A stretch of DNA of 64,000 nt from Niastella koreensis GR20-10 (lineage in GTDB: Bacteria; Bacteroidota; Bacteroidia; Chitinophagales; Chitinophagaceae), in the NCBI RefSeq assembly GCF_000246855.1, contig NC_016609.1, positions 3,472,001 through 3,536,000 of the forward strand. The letters are read 5' to 3'. Shown here piece after piece: positions 9,129 to 17,467 of this stretch (position 1 is its first letter; every line of letters starts with the position of its first letter). The translations under genes and the position numbers were made by a program. Below the pieces are notes generated by a model. It saw only the letters and a list, made by a program, of their open reading frames with translations. It ran no database searches and was not told where the DNA came from.

Positions 9129-9236
9129 GCCTTTATCAACTCTATCAACCCTGTCAACTCTATCAACCTGTATTCCTGGTTAACTGGTCAACTTGCTAAC
9201 GTGTTAACCTGTCAACCCGTCAACGTATCAACTTCT
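9129..9236. repeat. TCAAC array (9-bp then 8-bp period) overlapping the peptidase stop codon
   Basis: Four units with 9-bp spacing (tttatcaac, tctatcaac and similar) are followed by a spacer and then about eight units with strict 8-bp spacing (tggttaac, tggtcaac, ctgtcaac, ccgtcaac). The right end runs into the stop codon (9220-9222) and last codons of the zinc-peptidase gene. It resembles the array at 4625-4750 in words, spacer and the 9-to-8 change. Confidence 0.85.
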
Positions 9237-10299
9237 CCACCTGCGCTCTAACTCTTGTTTGAAGGCTGTAAAAATTTATCCCCCAGGTGTCTTTGAAATA
9301 ATTGACTACGATCGCCTCCTTCTGGCGCAACTTGCTTACCGCCTGGGCCTGGGTTACATTATTGGAGCTGGTGCCGGGCGGGATGCTGTTCACAATAGCG
9401 TCAAAACCGCCTTTTCCTTCTATCAGCATCATTGCGATCATTTCCACAAAATCTTCATCGGGCGCCGATTCCGCATAAGCCGTCACAAACCCGTCCCTGT
9501 TGGCATTGGCATCCGACACGTTGTTCCAGTTGGAAGAGTAGAATCCTACAGTAATGGTTTTATAATCCTGCGGATACATAATGGTCTGGTGAAGAATATG
9601 CCCGAACTCATGTTCAATGGTGTGGAACATTTGTTTGATATTGAAAGAATCGGAAGGCTTATAATCTGCATTGCCTTTTATGCGAAAATCGTTCAGCACA
9701 TACAGCACTACTTTTCTTCCGCCTTCGGCAGTACCCAGCGTAATAGTACCATCCGTATTCCAGCTGGCGCTGCCGGCCAAGGCAAAGAACTTGGGCACAT
9801 ATTTTTTCATGAACATCGAATCCTTTTCTGCGATGTAGGTATCCAGCCACACCTTTTTTATGGAACTCAATACCGGGATGATCTTGTCTTCTTTGGGTGG
9901 CACAAGGGTTTTATTCAGGCTCAATTCAAACTGGTCCCATTTATATTTTACGGCTATATTGAAGGGCACGGTTAAACTGTCGTTGATCCATTTGTCTATA
10001 GGAGTTGCAGTCCAGGTATCGCCGCCCAGACCCGGAATGTTATCAACCTTATCGAGCGATTCCTTTTTACAGGAAGCGAGTGAAGCAATAAGGCAAAAGC
10101 CGAAAACTATTTTTTGCGTATGGTTCACCAGGAAATTTTTTATTTGTTTAAGCCTTTCCAGCAAGGGCACTAACCAACGGGGTACCCGGTGATCGATGAT
10201 CAGTCCGTCGTACGACTGGTACATATGTTTCCAGCCGCGGGCAATAGTGATGGGTATTACTTTGGCTGTGGGTCGCTTGTTAGTATACATGTTGTTCAT
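9220..10299 (-). CDS. Putative zinc-binding metallopeptidase lipoprotein (Peptidase_Mx1-like)
   Basis: The frame from ATG 10299 gives 359 residues. A zinc motif HEFGH is at 230-234 with HTIE before and ILH after, typical of the Mx1-type lipoprotein peptidases that accompany SusCD pairs. The lipobox LASC sits unusually deep, at residues 74-77, after a hydrophobic stretch at 64-76. The preceding ~57 residues do not look like a signal peptide. A GTG at 10128 would give a normal 20-residue lipoprotein signal (NHTQK then IVFGFCLIASLASC), so translation may start there. The ATG at 10299, however, lies only 11 bp after the SusD stop, as expected in an operon. Likely an outer-membrane lipoprotein trimming peptides for import; substrate unknown. 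Confidence 0.78.
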   Translation of the reverse strand: MNNMYTNKRPTAKVIPITIARGWKHMYQSYDGLIIDHRVPRWLVPLLERLKQIKNFLVNHTQKIVFGFCLIASLASCKKESLDKVDNIPGLGGDTWTATPIDKWINDSLTVPFNIAVKYKWDQFELSLNKTLVPPKEDKIIPVLSSIKKVWLDTYIAEKDSMFMKKYVPKFFALAGSASWNTDGTITLGTAEGGRKVVLYVLNDFRIKGNADYKPSDSFNIKQMFHTIEHEFGHILHQTIMYPQDYKTITVGFYSSNWNNVSDANANRDGFVTAYAESAPDEDFVEMIAMMLIEGKGGFDAIVNSIPPGTSSNNVTQAQAVSKLRQKEAIVVNYFKDTWGINFYSLQTRVRAQVEKLIR

Positions 10300-10310
10300 C
10301 TTTGCTGGTT

Positions 10311-11762
10311 TTAACGTGGGTTTAATTCTACGCCCGACAATCTTGCTGATTCCGGTATTTGAAACACCCGGCGTTTGTCACTGGCAGCGAGCACCAGTTT
10401 TTGTCCGTCGGTTGTATTGTGTGTCACAGGCAGATTATAGCGCAACAGATCGAACCAGCGCATCCCTTCCTGTACAAATTCTGCGCGTTTAAAATCAAGC
10501 AGGGTGGCCAATGTTGCCTGCCGCGGATCACTTGTGTTATAATAGCTTTGCATCTTACTGGTTGTGATAGTATGACTGGCGGCATTATAATTATAAATAC
10601 GAGTGGAGGCGTACGTATTGAGATCCGCCAGCGCGGCGGTGAGATTATTAAGAAAGATATTGGCTTCAATCCGGTTAAACAATGCTTCTTCTGCCGTGAA
10701 CAGCGGCACCATTACATAAGGATAACCAATGGTAGCGTTTACCGACGCCCGCACAAAATATTCATTGACCTTGGGTATCATGTAATTGTTGGTACCTAAT
10801 GTATAAAGCTGGCGGGTGAAGGCAAACGTACCGCCGGTTACGTTTGAATTCAGGATCTCTGTCCTTTTGTCTGCATCCATACCATACCGCTCGTTGAAAT
10901 AATTCCTCGCCCATAGAGAAGCAGTTTCCACCAGCAACAGGTTTGCCGGCTCGGATGCTTTTGCATACCGCGCCCAGAGTTCATTATAGGTTAGTGTTAA
11001 ATAGTCGGTGTTCCATGGGCGTAAAATGGCCGTTACGTTGCTACCGGGAATAACCGCATTGGCATAACTGAGCGTTTTCGCATAGTCCTGTTTGTACAGA
11101 TAAAAACGGGCGGCAAATGCATTGGCGGCAGCTCTGGTAAAATGATAACGGGGAACGGTATAACGCGTATCATCCAGCAGGGGCAAACCAGCCAGCAGAT
11201 CTTTCTCGATCATCTCGTATACATAGGCTACGGTTTTGCGGGTATACTTCTGAAATACTACTTTCTCAGGAGTGAGCACATAAGGAATGCCCGGATCTGA
11301 TTTTGAATTATTGGGATCATAGGGTTTGGCAAACAACGTAACCAGCATAAAATGCGCATAGGCACGGCACAACAATGCTTCGGCTTTTTGCGACGAATAG
11401 TTCGCCGTATCGGGCGCCTTCAAACAGGCGTCCAGGGCCTGGTTGGCGGCGGCAATAGCCGAATAACACGCATCCCAGTATGCCTCCGGCGAATCCTGCT
11501 GATTATCGGTTACGTCCTTGAAAAAATAAGGGTTTACAACAGTAAGGTCTGTACCGCCTGTACCCTTGTCATTTACGTTATCTGAAATAGATTCGGTAAA
11601 TGCCATGTAATTACTTTGCGGGTAAGCAGTAGCCAGCAACTGGCTCACCTGCTCCGGCGATTCCAACGAAGCCCGGTTGTCGGGGTTCTTTTCCAGGAAT
11701 TTCTTGCAACTGCATATTCCCAGTAATAAGATAAATGCCGTATATAATATTGCTCTTTGCAT
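10311..11762 (-). CDS. SusD/RagB-family nutrient-binding outer-membrane lipoprotein
   Basis: The 483-residue protein has lipobox GICSC (Cys19) followed by KKFLEKNPDNRASLESPEQ, the usual SusD N-terminus, and TPR-like helices. Near the C-terminus, FKRAEFVQEGMRWFDLLRY and the ending RVFQIPESARLSGVELNPR match the conserved SusD tail. SusD proteins sit on the cell surface as a lid over the SusC channel and bind the ligand. The gene follows the SusC gene (93-bp gap holding a repeat array) and precedes the peptidase gene by 11 bp, so it is part of the ECF/FecR-controlled uptake operon. The ligand may be a peptide or protein rather than a glycan, given the peptidase neighbour (inference). Confidence 0.93.
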   Translation of the reverse strand: MQRAILYTAFILLLGICSCKKFLEKNPDNRASLESPEQVSQLLATAYPQSNYMAFTESISDNVNDKGTGGTDLTVVNPYFFKDVTDNQQDSPEAYWDACYSAIAAANQALDACLKAPDTANYSSQKAEALLCRAYAHFMLVTLFAKPYDPNNSKSDPGIPYVLTPEKVVFQKYTRKTVAYVYEMIEKDLLAGLPLLDDTRYTVPRYHFTRAAANAFAARFYLYKQDYAKTLSYANAVIPGSNVTAILRPWNTDYLTLTYNELWARYAKASEPANLLLVETASLWARNYFNERYGMDADKRTEILNSNVTGGTFAFTRQLYTLGTNNYMIPKVNEYFVRASVNATIGYPYVMVPLFTAEEALFNRIEANIFLNNLTAALADLNTYASTRIYNYNAASHTITTSKMQSYYNTSDPRQATLATLLDFKRAEFVQEGMRWFDLLRYNLPVTHNTTDGQKLVLAASDKRRVFQIPESARLSGVELNPR

Positions 11763-11767
11763 AATTC

Positions 11768-11851
11768 AGGTTTCTGTTTCAAGTTCCAGGTTTCAGGTTC
11801 CAGGTCTCTTCCGCAACGGCTTATAGCCTGAAGCTTGTAGCCTGCTGCTGT
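11768..11851. repeat. Heptamer array with three word types in one register, SusC 3' end
   Basis: Twelve consecutive 7-bp steps fill the SusC-SusD gap: first tgtttca/agttcca/ggttcca words, then a transition (tccgcaa, cggctta), then tagcctg/aagcttg words. The 7-bp register is unbroken although the words change. It ends 4 bp from the SusC stop codon (11856-11858) and starts 5 bp before the SusD ATG. Confidence 0.82.
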
Positions 11852-11855
11852 ATTC

Positions 11856-14800
11856 TCAAAAGCCTAACTTAAGCGATAGTGTAATTTGTTTCTGCACAGG
11901 CTGCGCTACGCCCCCGGAATTAAAGAACTCGGGGTCTTGTCCACGAAGTTTTTCATCGCTATATATCAACCAGGGGTTCGTAGCAGCAGCAGTTACACTG
12001 GCATTGGCTAACCCAAATCGCTTTGTCATTGTATTGGGCAGCATGTAGGCCAGTGATACGGTTTTCAAACGTACCAGGTCACCTTTGGCTACCCGTTGTG
12101 TTGAATAGTTATAGTTGTTGTATGGATAAGCGCCGTTTAACTGCGACTGGGCAAATGCATCCAGGATCGAAGGCACATTGGTATATTTTTCATCACCGGG
12201 CATACCCCAGCGATCATAGAATTCCCTGGGCATGGCATCCAGATCGGAGTAACTGGTTTTGAATGCCGGGTACAACCGGATCCTGTTACCAGCCTGGTAA
12301 GTCACAAACACATTCAGCGAAAATGCCTTGTAGTTAAACGTGTTTGAAAAACCACCCGTGATGGTAGGATCAACCGGGCCTTCGTATTTCAAATTATCGG
12401 TTGACTCCGACTGCATGTATACCGTTGAACTGGTTTTACCATCTTCATCAACAAACAGGGGATAACCGGTAAAGGGTTCCAGCCCTTTGTATTTTATAGA
12501 GAATAAACTGCGTACAGGATAGCCTTCTTTATTGCCGCCTTCTGCACCTACCAGACTAAAGATGTTAGGTGAATTTTTCGCATTGGTGATCTTAGTGGTA
12601 TTATAACCAAAGGTCAGCGTGGTTTTCCAGCCCCAGTTTCTCTGGCGGATGATCTGTGCGCCTAACAGTACTTCCAGTCCTCTTGAATCCATATCAGCGT
12701 AATTAGCCGCTTTATACGCTTCCCCACCGATACCCGATGTTTTAACGGTGCTGATGAGGTCGAAACTTTTACGCTGGTATACATCCAGGCTTATGTTCAT
12801 GCGCTTGTTCAAAAAGCCGGCATCAACACCCAGGTTGGTCGTATACAATTTCTCCCAGGTAAGATCACTGTTCTCCAGGTTGATCAGCTGGATCTCCGAT
12901 TCGGTTTCGTTTGCATAAGGCCGGTTGGAAGTAGCATTTTTCAAAACGATACTTGAATTGGTAGCAGGTCCCATACTGGCTGTTAACCCATAAGTGCCAC
13001 GCACGGTCATGAAGTCAACAGCGGGTATATTTTGCATAAACGGCTCCCTGTCTACGTTCCAGCTACCGGCCAAACTCCAGGTAGGCAGCCACCGGGCTTT
13101 GGGCGATTGCCCCAGCTTATTGGAACCATCATAGCGCACGGTACCGGTGAAATTATATTTGGAATCATAGGTATAGGTGCCTGATGCATACATCGCCACA
13201 AACCGGTCGTATTCTTTACTCATTTGATAATAAGGGAAATTGGACTCGATCGTTTGTTTCAGAATTTTGTAATCAACAAACGGCACCCCCCCATTATCAT
13301 ACTGGTAACCATAACCGGTATTGGAGAAATTTTGTCTGTCGGCATATTTTATCTGCTGGCCAACCAATGCATTAATGGTGTGCTTACTGCCAATATTTTT
13401 TGTATAGTTCAAACTGTTCCTGATGTCGAAGTTCACCAGCGCATCTTCGGCACGATTGTAAAAACCACCGTAGGGCAACACTACTTCCGGCAATGCTTCG
13501 GGATTATCCGGATCGCGGTACAGGAATTTGTTGGCGTTCCTGATGGTGGAGGTTTGAGCGGCCCGGTAGGCATTCGCCATATTGGAGTGCTCGGTGATCT
13601 GGTGTTCGCGCGTGCTTTTCACATACCGCATAGCGCCTACAAACTCATAGCGGAAATTTTTTGCAAACTTGTACTCCAGGTTACCCTGCAACCGCAGGTC
13701 AATAATATTCAGATCGAGGTAGTTGTTCTTTAATTCATTCAGGATATTGAAATCGGCAAAGTTCCTTCTGAAATATTCCAGGTTCCCCTTTTCGTCATAG
13801 GCAGTAAGGGTGCGGCTGGTGTTCAGCGCATAGCTGAACGGGTTGATATCAAAATCACGATCATACTTTCCTTCTACAGGGTTGCCGCTGCGGGTAAGCG
13901 AACCCGGAGCCTTCTGCTGACGAACCGAACCTACGGTAGCAAACCCGCCACTCAGTTTATCGTTGAACTTATAGTTATTGCGATAGTTCAGGGTATAGCG
14001 GCTTACTTTGTCGGCCACCGTCCAGCCATTATCGCCATAATAACTGGTAGAAAAATACGACTGGGCTTTATCAGTACCGGACGAGATGGCGATCGAATGC
14101 TCCTGCATGAAATTGTTCCGGAACAACAGGTCGAACCAATCGGTATTGGCATTGGCATACCGCAGCAGGAATTGCTCGATGTTGGCCGGCGAATTCTTCA
14201 GCAAGAAATTGCCATTGGCATCCATCTGGTTCAATTCTGAATACATTTTACCAAACACGCCTATATCACTTCTGTCGAGGATGTCGGAAGTAAGAATTCC
14301 TTTGCGGTATAATTCTCCCAGCACCGACATTTGCTGGGCCGAATTCATGATATTGTAATCGTTGTACGTTGGTTTAAACTGGGTGCTGAAGTTACCGGTA
14401 TAATTTACTGAGGTCCTGCCTACCCGGCCCTTCTTGGTAGTGATCACCACTACCCCGTTCATGGCCCTGGCGCCGTATAAGGCTGTTGCAGCGGCATCCT
14501 TCAGGATATCGAAGCTTTCGATGTCATTGGCATTTAAACCGGCTACAGCAGACCCTAAGAGCGTGGTAGGGTCACCGCTCGACAGCTGGTCGTTTGAAAT
14601 GTTCACGATATCTTCCAGCACCACGCCATCCACCACCCACAACGGTTTGTTGTCGCCATTGATGGAAGTAGCCCCGCGGATGCGGATCTTGGGCGCTGCG
14701 CCAAAAGTACCCGATACGTTTTGCACCGATACCCCGGCAGCCCGGCCTTCCAGCATCCGGCTCACATCGGTGGTACCATCCATTTTTATATCATCCATTT

Positions 14801-15560
14801 TCAGCCGCACAGCAGAACCGGAAAACTTTTTCTTGTCAACATTCTGATAACCGGTCACCACTACCTGGTCCATACTGGTAGCTTCTTCTTTCAGTTTTAG
14901 TTTAATAAAACCATCCCTGAAGCTGCTTACTTTCACTTCTTCGGTAGCATATCCCGTAACTGAGAATACCAGCACCGCGTCGCTGCTGATATTTTTCAAT
15001 TCAAACTCCCCTTTTTCATTTGTGGCCACACCCCTGTTTGTGCCTTTTACGAGGATCGAAACACCTGCCAGGGGCACCTCCTTTTCGGAGGTCACCACTC
15101 CCTTTACACTTATCTCGTTCATCACAGGCGTGGGATCGCCAGGTGCAGCCGGCGCAGCAGATACCTGCCGCACAGGTACATTGCTTTCGGGCCGCACAAT
15201 AATACGGTCATCTACCACGATATAGGAAAGTGCATAGGGCGATAATATTTTCTTCAGCACGTCACCAACAGTTTGCCGGTGAGCGGTGATACTTACTTTA
15301 TTCCTCAGCAATACATCGTTATTGGTATGAACAAAATATACCTTTGCCGTGCTGCCGATCCTATCCAGCGCATCTTTCAGCACCACATTCTTCAATTCAA
15401 TAGTGATTATTTTATCCAGCACATTCTGTCTCTTCTTCGTATTCACGCCACCAGCCATCAAATGAATGGATGCGCCACAGAGTAGCAGGACAAGGAGCCA
15501 TAGGGTCTTTAGCCTTTTTCCGGCAGGGCAATAAGATGCTTGTGGTATTGTTTTGTACAT
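11856..15560 (-). CDS. SusC/RagA TonB-linked outer-membrane transporter with STN signalling domain
   Basis: The 1234-residue protein has, in order: signal peptide (to about 37), STN secretin/TonB short domain (about 55-125, LKDALDRIGSTAKVYFVH), CarboxypepD_reg-like domain (about 150-230), TonB box/plug (about 232-390, with MDQVVVTGYQ and YGARAMNGVVVITTKKG), then the 22-strand barrel ending in QITLSLKLGF. The extra STN domain is the hallmark of transducer-type receptors that signal ligand occupancy to a FecR anti-sigma factor. The FecR gene is directly upstream (56-bp gap) and an ECF sigma gene precedes that, so this is a self-regulated import system. The ligand is unknown. Confidence 0.95.
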   Translation of the reverse strand: MYKTIPQASYCPAGKRLKTLWLLVLLLCGASIHLMAGGVNTKKRQNVLDKIITIELKNVVLKDALDRIGSTAKVYFVHTNNDVLLRNKVSITAHRQTVGDVLKKILSPYALSYIVVDDRIIVRPESNVPVRQVSAAPAAPGDPTPVMNEISVKGVVTSEKEVPLAGVSILVKGTNRGVATNEKGEFELKNISSDAVLVFSVTGYATEEVKVSSFRDGFIKLKLKEEATSMDQVVVTGYQNVDKKKFSGSAVRLKMDDIKMDGTTDVSRMLEGRAAGVSVQNVSGTFGAAPKIRIRGATSINGDNKPLWVVDGVVLEDIVNISNDQLSSGDPTTLLGSAVAGLNANDIESFDILKDAAATALYGARAMNGVVVITTKKGRVGRTSVNYTGNFSTQFKPTYNDYNIMNSAQQMSVLGELYRKGILTSDILDRSDIGVFGKMYSELNQMDANGNFLLKNSPANIEQFLLRYANANTDWFDLLFRNNFMQEHSIAISSGTDKAQSYFSTSYYGDNGWTVADKVSRYTLNYRNNYKFNDKLSGGFATVGSVRQQKAPGSLTRSGNPVEGKYDRDFDINPFSYALNTSRTLTAYDEKGNLEYFRRNFADFNILNELKNNYLDLNIIDLRLQGNLEYKFAKNFRYEFVGAMRYVKSTREHQITEHSNMANAYRAAQTSTIRNANKFLYRDPDNPEALPEVVLPYGGFYNRAEDALVNFDIRNSLNYTKNIGSKHTINALVGQQIKYADRQNFSNTGYGYQYDNGGVPFVDYKILKQTIESNFPYYQMSKEYDRFVAMYASGTYTYDSKYNFTGTVRYDGSNKLGQSPKARWLPTWSLAGSWNVDREPFMQNIPAVDFMTVRGTYGLTASMGPATNSSIVLKNATSNRPYANETESEIQLINLENSDLTWEKLYTTNLGVDAGFLNKRMNISLDVYQRKSFDLISTVKTSGIGGEAYKAANYADMDSRGLEVLLGAQIIRQRNWGWKTTLTFGYNTTKITNAKNSPNIFSLVGAEGGNKEGYPVRSLFSIKYKGLEPFTGYPLFVDEDGKTSSTVYMQSESTDNLKYEGPVDPTITGGFSNTFNYKAFSLNVFVTYQAGNRIRLYPAFKTSYSDLDAMPREFYDRWGMPGDEKYTNVPSILDAFAQSQLNGAYPYNNYNYSTQRVAKGDLVRLKTVSLAYMLPNTMTKRFGLANASVTAAATNPWLIYSDEKLRGQDPEFFNSGGVAQPVQKQITLSLKLGF

Positions 15561-15616
15561 ACCGTTTCTGGGTTAATATTTTTTAATAAAACTTCTGGAA
15601 ATTCAACCTGTGAGAG

Positions 15617-16630
15617 CTACCGGCAATTGCCACCGGTAATAACATATCCTTTATTGTTGGTTGTCTTTTGTACTGTTGCATTCAACGACAGGGCTACCAG
15701 GCTCAATGCCCTTTCCACGCTGTCGTTCACTCTGAAATAACCATAAAACACACAGCCGCTCATATCTCCCTGTATAGTAACGCTGGTATTATAATACCGC
15801 TCCATTTCCCGGATCACTTTGGTAACCGGCACCCCTGCATAACTAAACCGGCCACTGCTGCGTTGTTTGTAATACACTGCTTCTTCGGGCACATTCCGCT
15901 TCTCAATTTCATTGATGGTGATATTATACGTTACGCTCTGGTTCGCATTAATGATCACCGCCTGCAATTCGTTCACAGCATTTACCGTTTGCACTTTCAC
16001 CCGGCCGGTGGCCACCACTACTTTGGCAATTCCATTAGGATAAGCCTCTACATTAAAGGAAGTGCCCAGCACGGTGGCCATGATATTGGCCGTATGAACA
16101 ATAAAGGGTTTTTCATGATTGGGTTTAACTTCAAAAAATGCTTCCCCGGTTAACTCTACTTCCCGCGTGTTGCCGGTAAACCTGTTTGGATATTTTAGTT
16201 GGCTGTTTGGTTCCAGCGTTATCACGGAGCCATCAGGTAATCTGACTGCTTTTCTTTTACCTGCTATTACAACCTCCTGATCCGCCGGCATAAACAACAC
16301 ACTTTTATTTAGATACCAATACCCTGTTCCTGCTATTATAATGATCAATGCTGCAATGGCCAGTTTCAGACTATGCAACCTGATAACCTGTGTAATCGTA
16401 GGGGCTGGGACGTAAATACGGCTATGGATCTTTTCCAGGATCACTTCAGACTGCGCTTTGTCCAGGCTCTGCTTCATGTACGTCATGTCAGTCTCAAAAT
16501 CCTCAGCCGCTATTTTCTGAATATCTGAAATATCCTGATCGTTCAGGTAATTCAGCAACCATTCTTCCTCTTCACTGGTCAATTTCTTCTGTGCCAACAA
16601 GTATTTCAAATAATCCTGTCTGTCTTTCAC
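15617..16630 (-). CDS. FecR-family anti-sigma factor
   Basis: The 337-residue inner-membrane protein has a short cytoplasmic N-terminal region (residues 1-85), one membrane segment (about 88-106, LAIAALIIIIAGTGYWYL), a periplasmic FecR domain (about 120-220; RLPDGSVITLEPNSQLKYP, ELTGEAFFEV and VLGTSFNVEAY are typical) and a C-terminal DUF4974/STN-like domain (about 265-335). FecR proteins hold the ECF sigma factor and release or activate it when the STN domain of the cognate SusC signals substrate. The partners are the sigma factor upstream and the STN-containing SusC downstream. The 182-bp gap to the sigma gene contains a large palindrome. Confidence 0.95.
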   Translation of the reverse strand: MKDRQDYLKYLLAQKKLTSEEEEWLLNYLNDQDISDIQKIAAEDFETDMTYMKQSLDKAQSEVILEKIHSRIYVPAPTITQVIRLHSLKLAIAALIIIIAGTGYWYLNKSVLFMPADQEVVIAGKRKAVRLPDGSVITLEPNSQLKYPNRFTGNTREVELTGEAFFEVKPNHEKPFIVHTANIMATVLGTSFNVEAYPNGIAKVVVATGRVKVQTVNAVNELQAVIINANQSVTYNITINEIEKRNVPEEAVYYKQRSSGRFSYAGVPVTKVIREMERYYNTSVTIQGDMSGCVFYGYFRVNDSVERALSLVALSLNATVQKTTNNKGYVITGGNCR

Positions 16631-16740
16631 CAGTTAGATTTTATATATTATAAACACGGTTTAAGGCCATTTTCGGGGGGAGCTTTGGGTTACTTTTTTA
16701 GCTTTATATTATATTTCCCCTTTTTTTGTAATTATGAAAC

Positions 16741-16815
16741 AGCCTAAAGCTAAAAGCAGAATACAGGAGCTCCTATTCGAATTGCTTTTGCCTTTAGGCT
16801 TTGGCCTTTGAGCTA
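16741..16815. repeat. Heptamer array folded as a 60-bp imperfect palindrome at the sigma-factor stop codon
   Basis: The left arm at 16741-16757 and right arm at 16784-16800 are reverse complements at 15 of 17 positions (arm word agcctaaagc). The centre contains the perfect palindrome aggagctcct (16766-16775). Each arm keeps a 7-bp period (ttgcctt, taggctt, tggcctt). The array continues into the stop codon of the ECF sigma gene (16813-16815). The RNA could form a long stem that terminates or attenuates transcription between the sigma and FecR genes (inference). Confidence 0.8.
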
Positions 16816-17376
16816 AAGAACATATCCCATGCCCGAAGCCTTATTCGAATGCTGACGCATGTATTCGCCCAGGCTGGCCATGGCAGCAGACAAGTACTCC
16901 TTCACGGTATGTTTTGAGATCTTCATTTCCGCTGCTGCTTCTTCATACGTATAGCCTTCCAGTTTACACAGCTTTATGATCCGTTGTTTTTGGGGAGAAA
17001 GGTTATCGATTGCACGTTTCAACAATTGGTAATATTCTTCATATACCGAGGCATTTTGAGGGATGGCCTCACTGTCAACCAGCAGTTTCCGGTGCAGTTC
17101 CTGTTCCCGCAGTTTTTTGCGGGTAAAGTCTATTGATAAGTTAAAGCTGATTACAAAGATCCAGTTTACAACAGGCTGTTCATAATTGATGTCCTGCCGT
17201 TTTTCCCATAGCCTGATGAATACTTCCTGCAGAATATCTTCCGCCACCAGTGGGTCTTTTGTGAGTTTAAGAATGTTGCGGTATACCACCTGGTAATACC
17301 GCCAATACAAACTATCAAAGGCACTCACATCGCCTGCTCGCATTTTTACTACAAGTTTGGAATCTGGGCTCTTCAT
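16813..17376 (-). CDS. ECF-type RNA polymerase sigma-70 factor (FecI-like)
   Basis: The 187-residue protein has sigma region 2 (about residues 22-90; DPLVAEDILQEVFIRLWEKR is the conserved region 2 core) and sigma region 4 (about 122-175; LSPQKQRIIKLCKLEGYTYE, then an HTH with ISKHTVKEYL). The length is normal for Bacteroidota ECF factors paired with FecR. It should direct RNA polymerase to the SusC/SusD operon downstream when FecR relays the signal. It is the first gene of the series, 80 bp from the PNGase-like gene stop. No clear TAnnTTTG box was found in that short upstream gap. Confidence 0.95.
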   Translation of the reverse strand: MKSPDSKLVVKMRAGDVSAFDSLYWRYYQVVYRNILKLTKDPLVAEDILQEVFIRLWEKRQDINYEQPVVNWIFVISFNLSIDFTRKKLREQELHRKLLVDSEAIPQNASVYEEYYQLLKRAIDNLSPQKQRIIKLCKLEGYTYEEAAAEMKISKHTVKEYLSAAMASLGEYMRQHSNKASGMGYVL

Positions 17377-17446
17377 AAAATGTACGTTTTTTTGTTTTAA
17401 CTATCGGATTAAGGTTGAACGAATACAATTTCATATAGTAGCAACC

Positions 17447-17467
17447 AGGCTATGGCTTATAGCTTAA
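17447..17467. repeat. Short heptamer array over the PNGase F-like stop codon
   Basis: Three 7-bp units (aggctat, ggcttat, agcttaa) cover the stop codon (17457-17459) of the PNGase F-like gene. The words are the same type as those in the inverted arrays at 19960-20097. Confidence 0.55.

Noticed and set aside
9259..9975. Long plus-strand frame (238 codons) opposite the zinc-peptidase gene
   Set aside because: It is antisense to a gene with a clear zinc motif and lipobox; its product is His/Ile-rich as expected for a shadow frame.
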